A stretch of 64,000 nucleotides of DNA from Pohlia nutans (GCA_022496805.1 CM040088.1:4526001-4590000), one strand, 5' to 3'. Counted from the first letter of the stretch, positions 1 through 11,487 are shown. The notes: generated by a model not told the origin, from the sequence alone. Translations and numbers: made by a program.

Positions 1-225
1 GAGGGTCTCAAGTGACGCCCAAATAGCCTCCTTGCAGCTCAAAAAAATCACCAAAAATCGCACACTTCATGAAATTTCAATCAAGAAGTACTCACGGATT
101 CAGCTCTCAAAAAGAACGAGGGTCTCTTTGTTGCTCACCTTACAATTCCCAGCCCAACAACTCGAATTACCTCACTTTCTAGTTCCAGAAGCCGCGTGGT
201 GGCCCCGTGGTCCTTTAGGGATTAA
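1..225. mobile_element. End of a piggyBac-related non-autonomous element, cut by the window start
   Basis: The segment ends at a TTAA (222-225) preceded by GGTCCTTTAGGGA, the inverse of the TTAACCCCTAAA-type end shared by the piggyBac-like elements in this window. Read in reverse, it aligns with the left part of the element at 26103-26868: both have the terminal CCCTAAA, a following GGCTTCTG and ACTAGAAA block, and a shared GTGTGCGATTTTT block farther in. The other end lies outside the window. No transposase is visible; short ORFs here have no recognisable domain. Confidence 0.6.
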
Positions 226-904
226 TTGGTGAAATTGGAATGTGGGAGTAGCCATTTTGTACCATTTCGTGTGTTGTCCTTTTGATAGAAGGGTGCAAAT
301 TTCTCCTTTTTGGTGACTAACTGTCTATTTGGACCATGATTTAGGTAGTGAAGTTCTCTAAAGTGATTGTGCTTGAAATCATGGAGTATGTTGTGATTTA
401 GTGTTTGTTTTCGTACCCTTTTGTGTGTTGTACTTTTTTTTAGAAGGGTGCAATTTATCTTTTGGTGATTATTTTTACTTTTTGGACTATATCTTAGGTA
501 ATCTAGTAATCTAGGGCAATTGCGGTTGAATTGGTGGATTTGTAGTGATTCATGATGAGTTCCGTGTTCATCTAAGTGTGTTGCCATTTTTTTAGGGGGG
601 CCGGGTTGGTCCCTTGATTGACCATTGGTGCACTTCATTAGTCCTCTTGGCCACGACATCTCCTTTGTTATTGTTTAATTCCATTACCTTGTAGGAATCC
701 ATTATTTGAAGATAACTAAACCGCAACTCCTTCAGCCCAATTCTTATGATACATTAACCGTTAACGCAGTCAAAGTGCTCGTAAATGGTGTAATTTTACA
801 ATGAAGAAAAGTACAGTAAATGAAAATCATTTGTTTATCTAAATTTAGAAAAATCGTTAACTGGCTTCAAAACCTCAATTAAACTACCATTAATGGCGTA
901 GCAT
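226..904. other. No gene seen
   Basis: AT-rich DNA between two repeats. A 145-codon open frame on the minus strand (222-659) has no recognisable motif and biased composition. Two partial direct repeats built around TTTTGTGTGTTGT and TAGAAGGGTGCAA lie at about 266-300 and 418-452, so the segment is probably repeat-derived. Confidence 0.4.
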
Positions 905-1036
905 AATTATCATAAAGTTGACATATGCAATTGGAACGCTACATCCATGTTTTCTTCACAATTACACTATATCTCCCTAAAATTAAAGAGTGTCAGGATA
1001 GAGAAATTGTACCCCGTACACTAAATATGCCATTCT
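905..1036. repeat. Short remnant of the MITE family seen complete at 39120-39721
   Basis: Three blocks match the longer copy in the same order: ATCATAAAGTTG.CATATG near 909, CACTATATCTCCCTAAAAT near 965, and the terminal ACACTAAATA.GCCATTCT at 1018-1036. The tRNA-like insert present in the longer copy is absent here. The Tc1 element lies immediately to the right, five bases beyond the repeat end. Confidence 0.55.
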
Positions 1037-1041
1037 ATGTA

Positions 1042-1069
1042 CAGTCCCCTACATATTGCTTACGAATTC
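1042..1069 (+). repeat. Left terminal inverted repeat of the Tc1-like element
   Basis: 28 bp, perfectly complementary to 3134-3161, preceded by the TA target duplication at 1040-1041. It ends in GAATTC. Confidence 0.95.
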
Positions 1070-1254
1070 CAGCCGCAGTGAAGTATAGTAGAAAAACTGC
1101 AAAACTTTGGAATGCCAGAACTTGCTCAAAAATTGATGGATTTCGGAATTTCAAAGAGCGTTGGAATGCTAGAGAAGTGTACTTTAATATCACAGAAAAT
1201 ATATACATATAAAGGTCAAAAATAAATAAGCATTTGTATTTCCTTACACACTAT

Positions 1255-2298
1255 CTACCACCTAGTACTTCCACCCCTAGCTGAAATCACTGCTCTAATT
1301 CGATTGGGCATAGTTGAAATAAGGCGTTGCAACTGCTCTAAGGGAACCTCATTCCATACTTGTTGAACGCATTCTATCAGTTCTTTCTTATTTTTTGGCA
1401 TGGTGTGGTAACAAAGCCAATCTTTAAGTATCTTCCACATGTTTTCAATGGGATTTAGATCAGGTGAGTACGGAGGCCAATCCAACTTCTTCATGCCATG
1501 AGCTAGTCTCCAATCCTCTGGCAACTTACTTCGATGAATAGGAGCTCCATCTTCCATGAGTGTGAGCTCATGAGGATTATCGTGCATGAAATAAAACCCG
1601 CTCAAAGTACTTTCATACACATTTTTTACAAAATGTGCAGCACTTCTTTCTCCTTGAGGCATAATAACTAATGGGCATTTGTCAAAACCAGTAAACGCAC
1701 CCCAAACCATCACAGATGTTCTTCCAGATTTGAAGGTAGGCACCAAACATTCTGCCAAATACTTTTCATGAGGTTTTCGCCATATTCGAATTTGTCGAGA
1801 ATTCTTTTGAAGTTCAAATGACAATTCATCTGTCCAAATGACCTTGTACCAATCCTCTTCTGTCCAATGCTTATACTTGCGAGCAAATGCTAACCTAGTT
1901 GCTTTATGCACTACATTGAGATATGGCTTTCTTGAAGCTATGCGATTTCCAAAGCCTAGCTTACGTATATATTTTCGCATGGTATTGTGATGCACCTGAT
2001 ATTTTGCGGCAAGACTAACAAGACGTTGACGTCGATCTTGATGGATGTCTTGAGTTAAGATGCGTAGCGCGCGATCTGATAATTTGCAAGATCTGTGTCC
2101 CCCACTTTGAGTTGTCATGCAACCAGATATCTTCCATTTAGTGAGAACTGTTGAAACTGTGGAGCGAGGCATGCTCAATTTCTCCGCAATATCAGATGGC
2201 CTCATCCCACCTCGGCACATTCCAATAATGAGTGATCGCTCCTCATTTGTAAGTGTCCGCTTCCGCATTGAACTTTGATGTAAACTGTGCTCAAACAA
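1255..2298 (-). CDS. Tc1-like DD34E transposase, intact
   Basis: The 347-residue protein cuts and pastes the element, binding the terminal repeats and joining them to TA targets. The N-terminus is helix-turn-helix: residues about 11-60 include TNEERSLIIGMCRGGMRPSD and the PRSTVSTVLTKW recognition helix, with a second DNA-binding part around residues 70-125. Catalytic residues are visible: first Asp in WTDELSF, second Asp 93 residues later in LMEDGAP, and Glu in SPDLNPIENMW with exactly 34 residues between the last two, hence DD34E. Length is normal for the family and the frame has no stop or frameshift. The start could be residue 1 or the Met at residue 11; residue 11 is directly before the conserved part. 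No intron is needed. Confidence 0.93.
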   Translation of the reverse strand: MFEHSLHQSSMRKRTLTNEERSLIIGMCRGGMRPSDIAEKLSMPRSTVSTVLTKWKISGCMTTQSGGHRSCKLSDRALRILTQDIHQDRRQRLVSLAAKYQVHHNTMRKYIRKLGFGNRIASRKPYLNVVHKATRLAFARKYKHWTEEDWYKVIWTDELSFELQKNSRQIRIWRKPHEKYLAECLVPTFKSGRTSVMVWGAFTGFDKCPLVIMPQGERSAAHFVKNVYESTLSGFYFMHDNPHELTLMEDGAPIHRSKLPEDWRLAHGMKKLDWPPYSPDLNPIENMWKILKDWLCYHTMPKNKKELIECVQQVWNEVPLEQLQRLISTMPNRIRAVISARGGSTRW

Positions 2299-2817
2299 CT
2301 AGTTCAAAAGAAGAACATTTCATCAGTTGAGATATGCAAACGGTATTGCAACTAGTGTCGGACAGTGCAAATGTTCTCATAAACACCTTCCTAATACACA
2401 CATAAGCAATTTTCAAATGCTAACAGAATCATCTATACTCAATTGATGCTCACATATCAGTTGCCATACAAAGAAATGAGTTGGGAGACTCACTTTCAAT
2501 GAGCAGGAAATTCTGCTTTCCAATGAGCACACAAATCACCAGACTGGAACTCTCACATGAAAGATGAACAAGCTTGGAGTCAACTCAGAGAAGCAGCTCT
2601 CACTTAAAGATAATCTTTGATCAAATCACCTCTCCACATCAGGTAGGACTCCCAAATCAACTCCTACATCACACTGCTGGTAATGACTCATGGACAATCC
2701 CTACTTTGTATGCCACTGCCATTTATACAATAGTGTATGCATGGGTATGCTCCTCATCATTCATAAGCCCCCTTTTCAGAATTCCAGATGTCTAAAACAG
2801 ATTAGAGCATTAATTAC

Positions 2818-3132
2818 TCAATTCGGCGTTGTGGACAGCAAGCATACTTGGTTGTGTGTGCCAGTAGCCCAAAATATCAATAGGGTGTGATGTCTGATTT
2901 TGGGTGGTGGCCACTTTTCAAAGCAACATTTTTCGGCCATTTGGTCGATGGTGGTGAAATTCTTATCACCGTAATGAATGCTCCACGCCTCCATGCAAAA
3001 TTTTATCATTTCCACACTTAGGACAAACTCAGGATTCTGCTGACCAAATTTCTTTGCAAGAGGTGCTCTAATCTGGGAGTTTTGGACCATTTTCCACTCC
3101 TGTAAGACATGAAGCTCAAGGACTGGAGGCAT
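2818..3132 (-). CDS. Second small ORF of the Tc1-like element, function unknown
   Basis: A 104-residue frame on the same strand as the transposase. Its ATG (3130-3132) lies just inside the right terminal repeat. Composition is balanced and protein-like (stretches such as VLQEWKMVQNSQIR and SIHYGDKNFTTIDQMAEKCC), unlike the many simple-sequence ORFs nearby. Tc1 elements normally have one gene. This could be an accessory protein, a 5' exon of the transposase transcript (a GTAATT follows its stop closely), or a captured fragment. I do not recognise a domain. Confidence 0.4.
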   Translation of the reverse strand: MPPVLELHVLQEWKMVQNSQIRAPLAKKFGQQNPEFVLSVEMIKFCMEAWSIHYGDKNFTTIDQMAEKCCFEKWPPPKIRHHTLLIFWATGTHNQVCLLSTTPN

Positions 3133-3133
3133 A

Positions 3134-3161
3134 GAATTCGTAAGCAATATGTAGGGGACTG
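3134..3161 (-). repeat. Right terminal inverted repeat of the Tc1-like element
   Basis: 28 bp, perfectly complementary to 1042-1069, followed by the TA target duplication at 3162-3163. Confidence 0.95.
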
Positions 3162-3436
3162 TACATTATTGATTGATTGCAAACTTGCAAGTGATATCTA
3201 TTGCATTTCATCTAATCCCTAACTACCTAAAACAAGCAATTCCCTATTTTTGCACTTTCCCAAGTGCAATCATTCGGGGACCTAATTGTTCTAAAAAAAA
3301 CTCATAAAAAAACATTGACGAAAAAACATCAGTTTCTTTCTTTGTTGAAACTTGTAGTATATTGCAATAAAACACTAATATTCCAAATTTTTATATCCCT
3401 GGCCCCTCCGCCATGTCCAAAAAAAATTAAAAATTA

Positions 3437-3810
3437 AAATAAAAAAATTATTTATTTATTTATTTTCCGGGTATTCTAGGGCAGAGGATCCGCGCACCCG
3501 GATCCTCTTTCGTTTGTCTTTTCCTCAAAACAACATAAATATGTTCTCCCATGCTCTCATGGCCGCCTTATATACTCGTAAGGCGGCTATGAGAGGGTGT
3601 AGAAGAACATATGCATGTTCTCTTGAGGGTTGAAAGATGGAGCGTGCACTATCGCATACCTTGAGCACTCGAAACGTCCAAAACAAAAAAATAAAAATAA
3701 AAAATAAAAAATTCCGGGTTTTCCGAGGGTAAGGGTCTGCAGACCCTCTTTTTCGTCTCCTAAAAAGAACATTAATATGTTCTCCCATGCTCCCATGGCT
3801 ACGGAAGAAA
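3437..3810. repeat. Diverged tandem duplication of a palindrome-rich unit
   Basis: Two copies with a shift of about 240 bp share, in order, an A/T homopolymer block, CCGGGT, a palindrome next to CCTCTTT (GGATCC...GGATCC in copy 1, GGGTCTGCAGACCC in copy 2), and ATATGTTCTCCCATGCTC.CATGGC. Copy 1 is followed by a hairpin around 3551-3590 (GCCGCCTTATATACTCGTAAGGCGGC). The flanks at 3166-3436 and 3811-4827 are AT-rich with no supported gene. A stop-free stretch of about 45 codons near 4095-4231 on the plus strand could be a decayed coding fragment. Confidence 0.5.
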
Positions 3811-4827
3811 GCAAAGGGGTGGTTATGTATCATTAGCAACCCGCAAAAAGTAGATAGATAGATCGATGTTTACGATTTTTTGTTTTGTTTTTTGTGCAAG
3901 TGGTTGGGGGTGCATGGTCGCGCATTCTTTTTCCTCTTTTCCTTAGTGCATTTGGAAGCCCCATTGGAGTTGACAACGATGTAGTTCATGTGGAATCCCA
4001 TGAACTTTGTATAGGGGAGTGAATCGTTCGGCTCGTTGTTCTCACAAGTTTGTTCGAAGAGGTTGGACAATCTATTTTGATAACACGGTATAAAAATGTC
4101 ATGGTGGAGTTGCTATTTGGAGGGAGGAAGCAATAGCTGCAACAATGGCGCTATACGATTACGTGTGGATGAAGCAAATCACTATTCCAAATGAAGCAAA
4201 GTCGCACATACTTGAATATGTTGCAATGTAGATGGAAAGCATAGATGACTAGAGGTTGCAGAATGAATCACATGCTTACTAGAGTAAATGAGTACAATAC
4301 TATATTATAGTATGTGATTTTTTAGTTTAATTGTCAAGGTATTGATTTAAAAGTTTGTACAGTACTATTCTTATAAATTGTAAACCTATAAAGTGTTTTT
4401 GTGTACTAAAAAGCATATTTAAAACATATTCGTCTATTTGTGGCCTACTTCCAATTGCTTACAATATGTTTATAAGGTTTTATAAGATGTGTACTTAACT
4501 TGTTATTTGAGAACTCCAACCTCCTGTATTTTCTAACATACTATGTGTCAAGATCAATTTCAAAGGAGAGTTTTGTTGCTTATAGAATTCAATTCGAAAA
4601 TATTCAAAGCACAAGTAATGACTTTTTCAAAAAAAAAAAGACTCGACAATTTCCAAGAATTTGCAATTTACCCCTTTTGCAACCAAATTTGTGGGAGAAA
4701 AAACTTAGCCAAATAATTCATGCAATTTCTACCGATCTGAATTTTTAGTGCGCCCAGAAGCCAAGTGTATGATTATATGGCCAAGTGCAAAAATAGGGAA
4801 TTGGATGTTCTAAACCCTCATTTTATC

Positions 4828-5246
4828 ATGTGAATTTATGCTTCATTTCATGCTCCATTGTCCCACCAAAAATTTCTAAGATCTTAGTCCAAAACAAATC
4901 CAAAGTGCTCTTGAAAGAATCAACTCATAAAATTAAGGAACCAAAAAATCTCCAAAAATCACTACACTTAGAATATTACATTTCAACCCATCACAACAAA
5001 TTTCATCCAGAGATTGTCAATATCTTATTCTTAATCGATTTACAAAAGAATGTTGAGATGTAAGTTTATACAAAATATTCGTGATTGCAATCATAGATCT
5101 AACCGTATGAATAGATTCTAAAATTCGTAACGTACAACATTTATTCATACATCAAGTTCAAAATATCCCTCTTAGTTGCATTTTCTTATGCATTTTTGGA
5201 ATTCTCCAAACCTAGAGAGGGTTGTAGGCATTTAGGAGCTAAGTTA
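4828..5246 (+). mobile_element. piggyBac-type MITE, family A copy 1, left end missing
   Basis: Aligns with the complete copies at 44747-45321, 55421-55908 and 55980-56559. Shared blocks include CTCATAAAATTAAG.AACC, AAAAATCTCCAAAAATCA, TCATAGATCTAACCGTATG and the terminal TAGGCATTTAGGAGCTAA, a mutated GGGGTTAA end. The first 90 or so bases of the family, including the left TTAACCC end, are absent. The 77-residue ORF inside it is the repeat itself, not a gene. Confidence 0.75.
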
Positions 5247-5966
5247 TTTCATTTTGAATTGGAACTTTTATACATCTTATAATACATGATGGTATGTCTA
5301 ATACACTAAATATAGACACTATGATGGTGTTGATATATGGTATACAATGTAGAGGTGTTTGTCTTTGAAAAATTCTCCTAGGTAGAGTTTTACTATGATT
5401 TGCATGGTTTGAATTGGGTTGGAAAGTAAACTTGATTCCTATTATAAAATATTTTAGTTTCTTCTAAAATTTATATTTTAAACTTGGACAGCCCCTGGAA
5501 ATGGGCAAGGACAATAAATTGGTCTCTTTGGTTCTTAGGAATTAAACCCATGCAGTAAAATTTAGCCCCCTCAGTTCTACGCCCTAGATGTGAGTGTATC
5601 CTAAAGAATTAACTAAAATTTCACTAACTTTAGAAATATATTGCCAAATCAAATATTGTCAAATATTAACCTTCCCTTTGAAGCCATGCATATTGCATTA
5701 CCCATCTAATTTGGCATGCTCAACACCTTCTTTTAAATCCCTAAGCTAACTATCAGCCGTCTTTGCGAAAGCTCCATTTCAATCCTAGATCTTGAATCAA
5801 ATCATCCACAAGATTATCATAGTTGGAAGTAATGACATGCATTGTATTATGTGTGCTTGGGGAAGATTCTAATTTGGACTTGAGAATATTCTAAGGTAGG
5901 AGAAAACAATGTTCGGCGTTTTTACATTCCAGCTTGAAAAAAATTCAAATCTCCCAACTTTGAAAA
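5247..5966. other. No gene seen
   Basis: AT-rich sequence with no open frame of convincing composition and no clear repeat structure. Confidence 0.4.
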
Positions 5967-6765
5967 GGCCCTAAAGGCATGTAAATGGTCCTCTACCCAC
6001 CAAATTTGGAATATAGGTTTAGGTTTGAGTTAATTTCATGTGTGCCAAATTTAATTGGCTAAAGACTTACCAAGATAAAATTATTGCAAATCCACTAACC
6101 AATATGTTTTTTTAGGGTCATCAAGTTAATGTTGACGGAAATATAGCACCTTGTGCTTCTAGAATATAATCTTTCATCATTCATAATTGTATAATATAAG
6201 TACTTCTCAAAAATATCAACCAATTGTCAATACAAAGTTGCAATTTTTTTTCATGAGCGCTCGTTGTTCATGTCTGAAAATCATGGCATTCTATATACAC
6301 ATGTATCCATTAGTAAATTTGCAATAATTAAATTTTGATAAATCTCTAAGCCACTAAACTTGGCACTTACATGTAATTAACTCATAAAAGAACATGTGTG
6401 CCAAATTTCATGGCGTACAATGACATCAAAATTGAATTATTACAAATTTACTAATGGATACACATGTATACAAAATGCTCTCTTGAAAAAAATATTCAAC
6501 TTCATATTGATAGCTGGATAATATTTTTGAGAAGTACTTATGTTGTACAATTATGAATGATGAAAGATTAGATTTTAAAAACATGAGGTGCCATATTTCC
6601 ATCAACATTAACTTGATGATCCTAAAAAGACATATTGGTTAGTAAATTTGCAATAATTTTATTTTAATAAGTCTATACGCAATGAAACTTGGCACACATG
6701 AAATTATATAATAAAAAAACCCATATTCCAAATTTGGTGGGTGGAGACCATTAATCATAGCATAA
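5967..6765. mobile_element. Fold-back element with arms of about 340 bp
   Basis: The left arm (about 5967-6330) reappears as its reverse complement in the right arm (about 6428-6765). Matching pairs include ACCCACCAAATTTGGAATAT with ATTCCAAATTTGGTGGGT, CATCAAGTTAATGTTGA with TCAACATTAACTTGATG, AAGTACTTCTCAAAAATAT with ATATTTTTGAGAAGTACTT, and ACACATGTATCCATTAGTAA with its complement. The spacer is about 100 bp. No target duplication is obvious. A transcript would form a long hairpin. Confidence 0.75.
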
Positions 6766-9700
6766 TAGAGCAATAGTAATCAACACCCTTTTTTAATGGG
6801 ACCACAGTCAATTACAATTAGAAATGAAGTATACGTGGCAATGACATTGTAGTCCCAAAATTCATAGAATACAAATGTCACTGCATCGTTAATTAAAAAG
6901 GTGAATCTAAGTAAAGATTCTCTTATTAGAAAAAAATTGAGGCCTCCAATGAGATAAACACCCTCATATACATAAATGAATAAAAATGAAATAAAATTAT
7001 GGGAATTTAAAATATATATATATTAAAATATATATATTTTAAATTATTACTAAAACATATTAAAAAATATTAAATTCAAATTTAACGTGGAAATTTTTTT
7101 TGGACACGTCAGATTTGATTTAATTTAATTTTTTTAAATCAATGATTTTTTTGCATAGCATCTTTGGCCAAATTCGCAGCCCTTTTGAGGCCACAAAACG
7201 TTTGTAATGTTTGATATAGTTTTCAAAAGATACTCTATTATGCTATGATGTGCTTTTGGAGTCCTTTCAAAAATGAAATATTTGATTTCTTTTCCAAAGT
7301 GAAATGTAAAAATGCTAGACATTATGTTCCCCTATTGTACAACATCTTATGGACAAGAAGTCTTTTTTTTATACAGATTCAAATATGATAACTTAGTTGA
7401 AATAGAAATGCTTTGGCTATTATTCACATAGCTAATTTTACAGAGTGAATGAAATAATAGTGACCTTAAAACTCTATAAAAACATCATATGTTTGCAATT
7501 CCAACATTTTTTATTTTATTGTTTTGAACAAATGGAAATGGACCATCTTCTTTTAAATTACCACATAGGTACTACTAGACTTTCTAGACGTTTACTTAGT
7601 CTATAAAACCTCAAAGTTAATATGGAATAAAAAAATTGTACGTTATAGCTAATAAAACAAGATAAAGATGGTACAAAGTTAGTACAAAGAGGGTATTAGA
7701 CATACGGTGGGTTTTTAATATTATTTGTGCCACGTTGACATTCGAGCATGTAACATCGGTCACATCTGGTCTACTGGTGTTACAAAAAGTTTGTAGGCAA
7801 ACTAAGTCAGGTCTCCTCTGTCTTCATCATCTCCCAACATGTTTGCTCACCACTTTCCCTGGATGAATCCATGTTATATTTTTCTTTCTTGCACGAGTGT
7901 TGTGTTCAATCTCATATGCGAGTGATCTTCAAATGCTGTGAAAGTGGCGCTCATTTTGTCTTCTGCTCTTCAGAATTTTCATAGAATTCTTTGACTATTC
8001 ACACCATAACATCTGTCATAATTTTTCTTGTGATTATAATTAAATTTTGGTTGTTTGATGTTGTATGACATCCAAAAATGGAGTAATTGGTAAGTGTTCA
8101 AGACTTTCTAGATTGTTTCGGTATTAATGTTGCCTTCTCCATCAGAGTAAATTTGGGATTAATTTATTTGTAGGTGTATATGGAAGATGGTTGAATTTAG
8201 AACATAGGTCTCGTGAGTTCTAGGCGTTCTTTGTGATTTTATTACCTTTCTATGGAATGTAGAGAAATCAATGGACAAGTGAGAGCATTTGGTTCAATTG
8301 ATCTGCATTTATTGATGTCTTGCATGAATTCCCAATTTGATGATGGGAAGAGAATTAAGCACAATGGGAAGTTGATTATGTCAAAGTTGCATAGACAAGT
8401 GGGATTGCGCTCATGTAAATCACTTTTACACAACCATCGCCTTTAATTCTAGGATACATCTTAAAATATTGCCATAGTTATAATTGATTAAGATTTATTT
8501 CTATTAGAATAAAGTGTCTTCTAGGTATAACTAGTAAGTTCTTATGATGTGTGCTTGAATGACAGGAAGGTGTCTAATTATGGTAATGCAGTTGGTGAGT
8601 GCCATTAAGATGATTACTCACGATTGATTCCTAAGTGAGTTTTTTTTGTTCAAATTTATTTGTGTTTTTATCCACACATGCAATGTTCTTCACTAATTTT
8701 GGTGTTATACAATTTGGTCTCATCTGAATTATATTTTTCATGAAATTAGTAATTAAATTTGCCATTTTAAAATTATAATTTCTTTTTTTCCTTTCAAAGT
8801 TAAAGCCTAGTGCAAAAATATTATTAAATTTAGATTGAAATAATTATTATAATCTATGATATTAAGGCGATCCTCGTTGGTAATAATTTGCATAGTTCTT
8901 AATCGACGGGATAGTCAAAATATACGAAGTGGGTATTTTAGCAGTAAGAGCTAACAATCCTCATTGTTGGTGAATGGTAGGTGGTAGGTCAAGTGGACCG
9001 TAAGTGTATCTTCAACTCAGTTGATTGCCATCATTGAAAACGCTATGGAGAAAGATAAAACCCCTATAATCCAACATCGTCTAAATTACCCTCAATTAGT
9101 GGCAAAGACTCTTCTCGCGCCTTTTCCACTAGAAAGGGAAGTCAACGACAACCCTTGACTCAAAGAAGAGCTTCATTTCTAAATTCACAACATTCAAGTG
9201 TGTCTTATGGTATTGTCATTTCTCCACTTCCCTCTCTAAATGTTTAAAAAAATGCTTATTCAATTAGTCTACTACCAGATTCAAGTTTTGGGAGTATTGA
9301 TTTGAGTCAAAGAGAGTTAAATGTTTTTTAAAGTACAAGCTCATTAACACTCGATGCCCAACCTCTGAGAATGCACTAAAACAAAATTGAGATTCTATGA
9401 CTGAAAATATGCCTAGATTTTTAGTGGTTATTTGTAAAATTACTAAAAACAATAAATTGTGAGAAAATAGTGTTATAGTCATTATGGACCAATTTAAGCT
9501 ATGACTATGCTCAAAATTTTAGGCATTGTGTGAGTGGAAGATTTGATTTTTAATTTACAACAAGTTCTTAATGGGAATGGTGGAAAAATAGATTCAATTG
9601 CAAGTACTTTGGAGTTTTATTCAATGACATTTATGATAGATTTTTTCCTAGACTTCTAAGCAATGGATCTTTCAAAGTTATTGATTTTTTAACTGCACTT

Positions 9701-10495
9701 CAAATTATATGAAACTACAATTCATAACATTTTCGAAAAGTTAAGACTCATTGAAATTAAACAAAACATGCAAAAGTTATGATCGTTAAAAGTTTTGGAC
9801 GTTTTTAAAGTTAAAAACAACACTTTCAAATTTATCCATGGACTCTTAATTTTTTTTTCTAATTAAACTATTTTAGAAAATTAATCAAATCACTCTCTTC
9901 CATCTTTCATGCCAACTGTAAAAATATAAAATATGTTTAATTCGGAGTTATATTTTAGAAGCTATGCGTAGATGAACTTATCATGGCGGGCTGATGAAAC
10001 TGCCGCAGATGATGATGCGGCAGATGAAATTGCTGCGGATGGAACTACGAGCAAATTTTGAATTTTTAAAATTTTATACTCACGATAATTCTTTTAATCA
10101 AAACTTTCTAATCAATTAATACAACGAATTTGGAGGAAAGACAAATTTTAATGTTAATGAGGAACTAAATTGTTTGCACTAAACTAAGAACCAAGAAAAA
10201 ACTGAACACTAATTAAAAATTAATTGAAACTTAATTAAAAACTAAAAAAATTTAAGAATTTAAACTATGACTTTGTAAAAGATAAATTGGAGTAAAGTAA
10301 TGTGCATAATATAATTTTAAATGTGTATACAAAAAGTTTGAGACCTTTAATTCTATCACCAATGCTATTGTGATTCAAATGTCGCGTTTTTTAAGAGAAA
10401 TGACCCTTTATATATATAGTAAGTTTTTTAGAATTCACACTACTGACTAATTGTAAAAATTAGTTTACATAAGCTACAAGTAAAATAAACTATAT
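6766..10495. other. 3.7 kb without a supported gene
   Basis: AT-rich DNA. Short ORFs at 7134-7322, 8242-8446 and 9264-9482 lack domains, and those at 8242-8446 overlap on both strands. Around 9985-10045 there is a short imperfect repeat of GCAGATGAAACTGCCGC type. A run of ATATAT at 7013-7045 is simple sequence. I see no RNA gene. Confidence 0.4.
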
Positions 10496-10662
10496 CACTA
10501 GTAGAAATCTTGTCCAATTATGGGACTTGTCCTAATGACGAAATGTCTGATGTGATTAGTCTTTAGTGACTCAAAATCATTTTTGAGTCACTAAAGGCGA
10601 GTCACATCGAATATTTAGTTATCAAGAACAAATACCATAATTGAACAAGATTTCTACTAGAG
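10496..10662. mobile_element. Palindromic CACTA-type MITE, family B copy 1
   Basis: Starts CACTAGTAGAAATCTTGTCC and ends with GGACAAGATTTCTACTAG-like sequence (GAACAAGATTTCTACTAGAG). The centre is the palindrome GACTCAAAATCATTTTTGAGTC; the intermediate arms (ACTTGTCCTAATGAC and its diverged complement) make nearly the whole 167 bp a hairpin. CACTA-type termini also occur in the copies at 18339, 18828 and 57781. No clean target duplication remains at this copy. Confidence 0.75.
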
Positions 10663-11224
10663 CGTGTTCTAGTTTTTAGAAATGTTGGTGTAATTAGCAA
10701 TGTAAGGCTAAAATATCCATTAATATGAAAACAAGATGCTTTTTGGAATACAGAATGGCGATTTCTGTTATGCTGACAAATTTAGATCTGGAAAAAGAAA
10801 TGGACAAGGAATGTCTAATGCTTTACAAATGGGGAGGAAAAAGAGAACACCTCAGTCCAAGTCATCAGGAATTTTGGACCCCACTGATTTTGAACGATTT
10901 CAGTGCAAATTCTGATATTTCATGGGTGCGTACATTTTTCGCTCTGATTCCGCATCCTTGCGTCATTCATTACAACTGCACTAATATGACATTATGCTTG
11001 TATAAGCGGATATAATACTGATTCAACATGATTGATAGATCTATTGAAAACGTGAGAATTCTTCACTCTATATAGTTGTCAAATGTCTTGTCTTAATCGT
11101 CTTTTAAGCCACACTGATTCAATGTGTTTCTCGTGCGACATCATTTTTTCTATATCTAGAATTTTTTCTTTCTATATCTAGATTTAGTCAAAATAATTTT
11201 ATTTTAAAATAAATAAAAATAAAA

Positions 11225-11384
11225 ATTTCATGATGAAGTAAATGAAATCTGCCCCAATTTTTTTCTACCCTGCCCGGACCACGGTGGGGCCCACCACGGT
11301 TTACACAGGCTCCATCGCCGATGGCCGGAATCAAACACGAGACCTCCTGACTCCAAACCATGCTCTAAACCACCACACCACCTA
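11225..11384 (-). mobile_element. tRNA-derived SINE
   Basis: Read on the minus strand from about 11384, the sequence begins with a tRNA-like head: GGTTTAGAGCATGG resembles a pol III A box, and GTGTTTGATTCCGGCC resembles the B box about 40 bp on. A GC-rich body with a short palindrome (CCGTGGTGGGCCCCACCGTGG, broken by one base) follows, then an A/T-rich tail at 11225-11235. It lacks a clean cloverleaf, so it is a SINE rather than a tRNA gene. Confidence 0.6.
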
Positions 11385-11487
11385 AAAGTCTTGATGCAAA
11401 TCATTGAATTTCTTTGATAATTATAAATAAATGTAACCATTGGCGATTTTTTTGCCATGTATATTTAATACTTTTTTTCAAATTTTT

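Larger units (their letters stand above)
1042..3161 (-). mobile_element. Complete Tc1-like (DD34E) transposon
   Basis: The 2120-bp element is bounded by perfect 28-bp terminal inverted repeats starting CAGTCCCCTACATATTGC and flanked by TA dinucleotides at 1040-1041 and 3162-3163, the duplication made by the Tc1/mariner superfamily. It holds an uninterrupted transposase on the minus strand (1255-2298) and a second minus-strand ORF (2818-3132). Perfect ends and an open transposase frame imply recent insertion and possible autonomy. Insertion was next to a MITE remnant. DD34E Tc1 elements are common in animals and fungi; plant mariner-like elements are usually DD39D. Confidence 0.93.

Noticed and set aside
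222..659. 145-codon minus-strand ORF
   Set aside because: No domain, overlaps a repeat end, contains duplicated low-complexity DNA.
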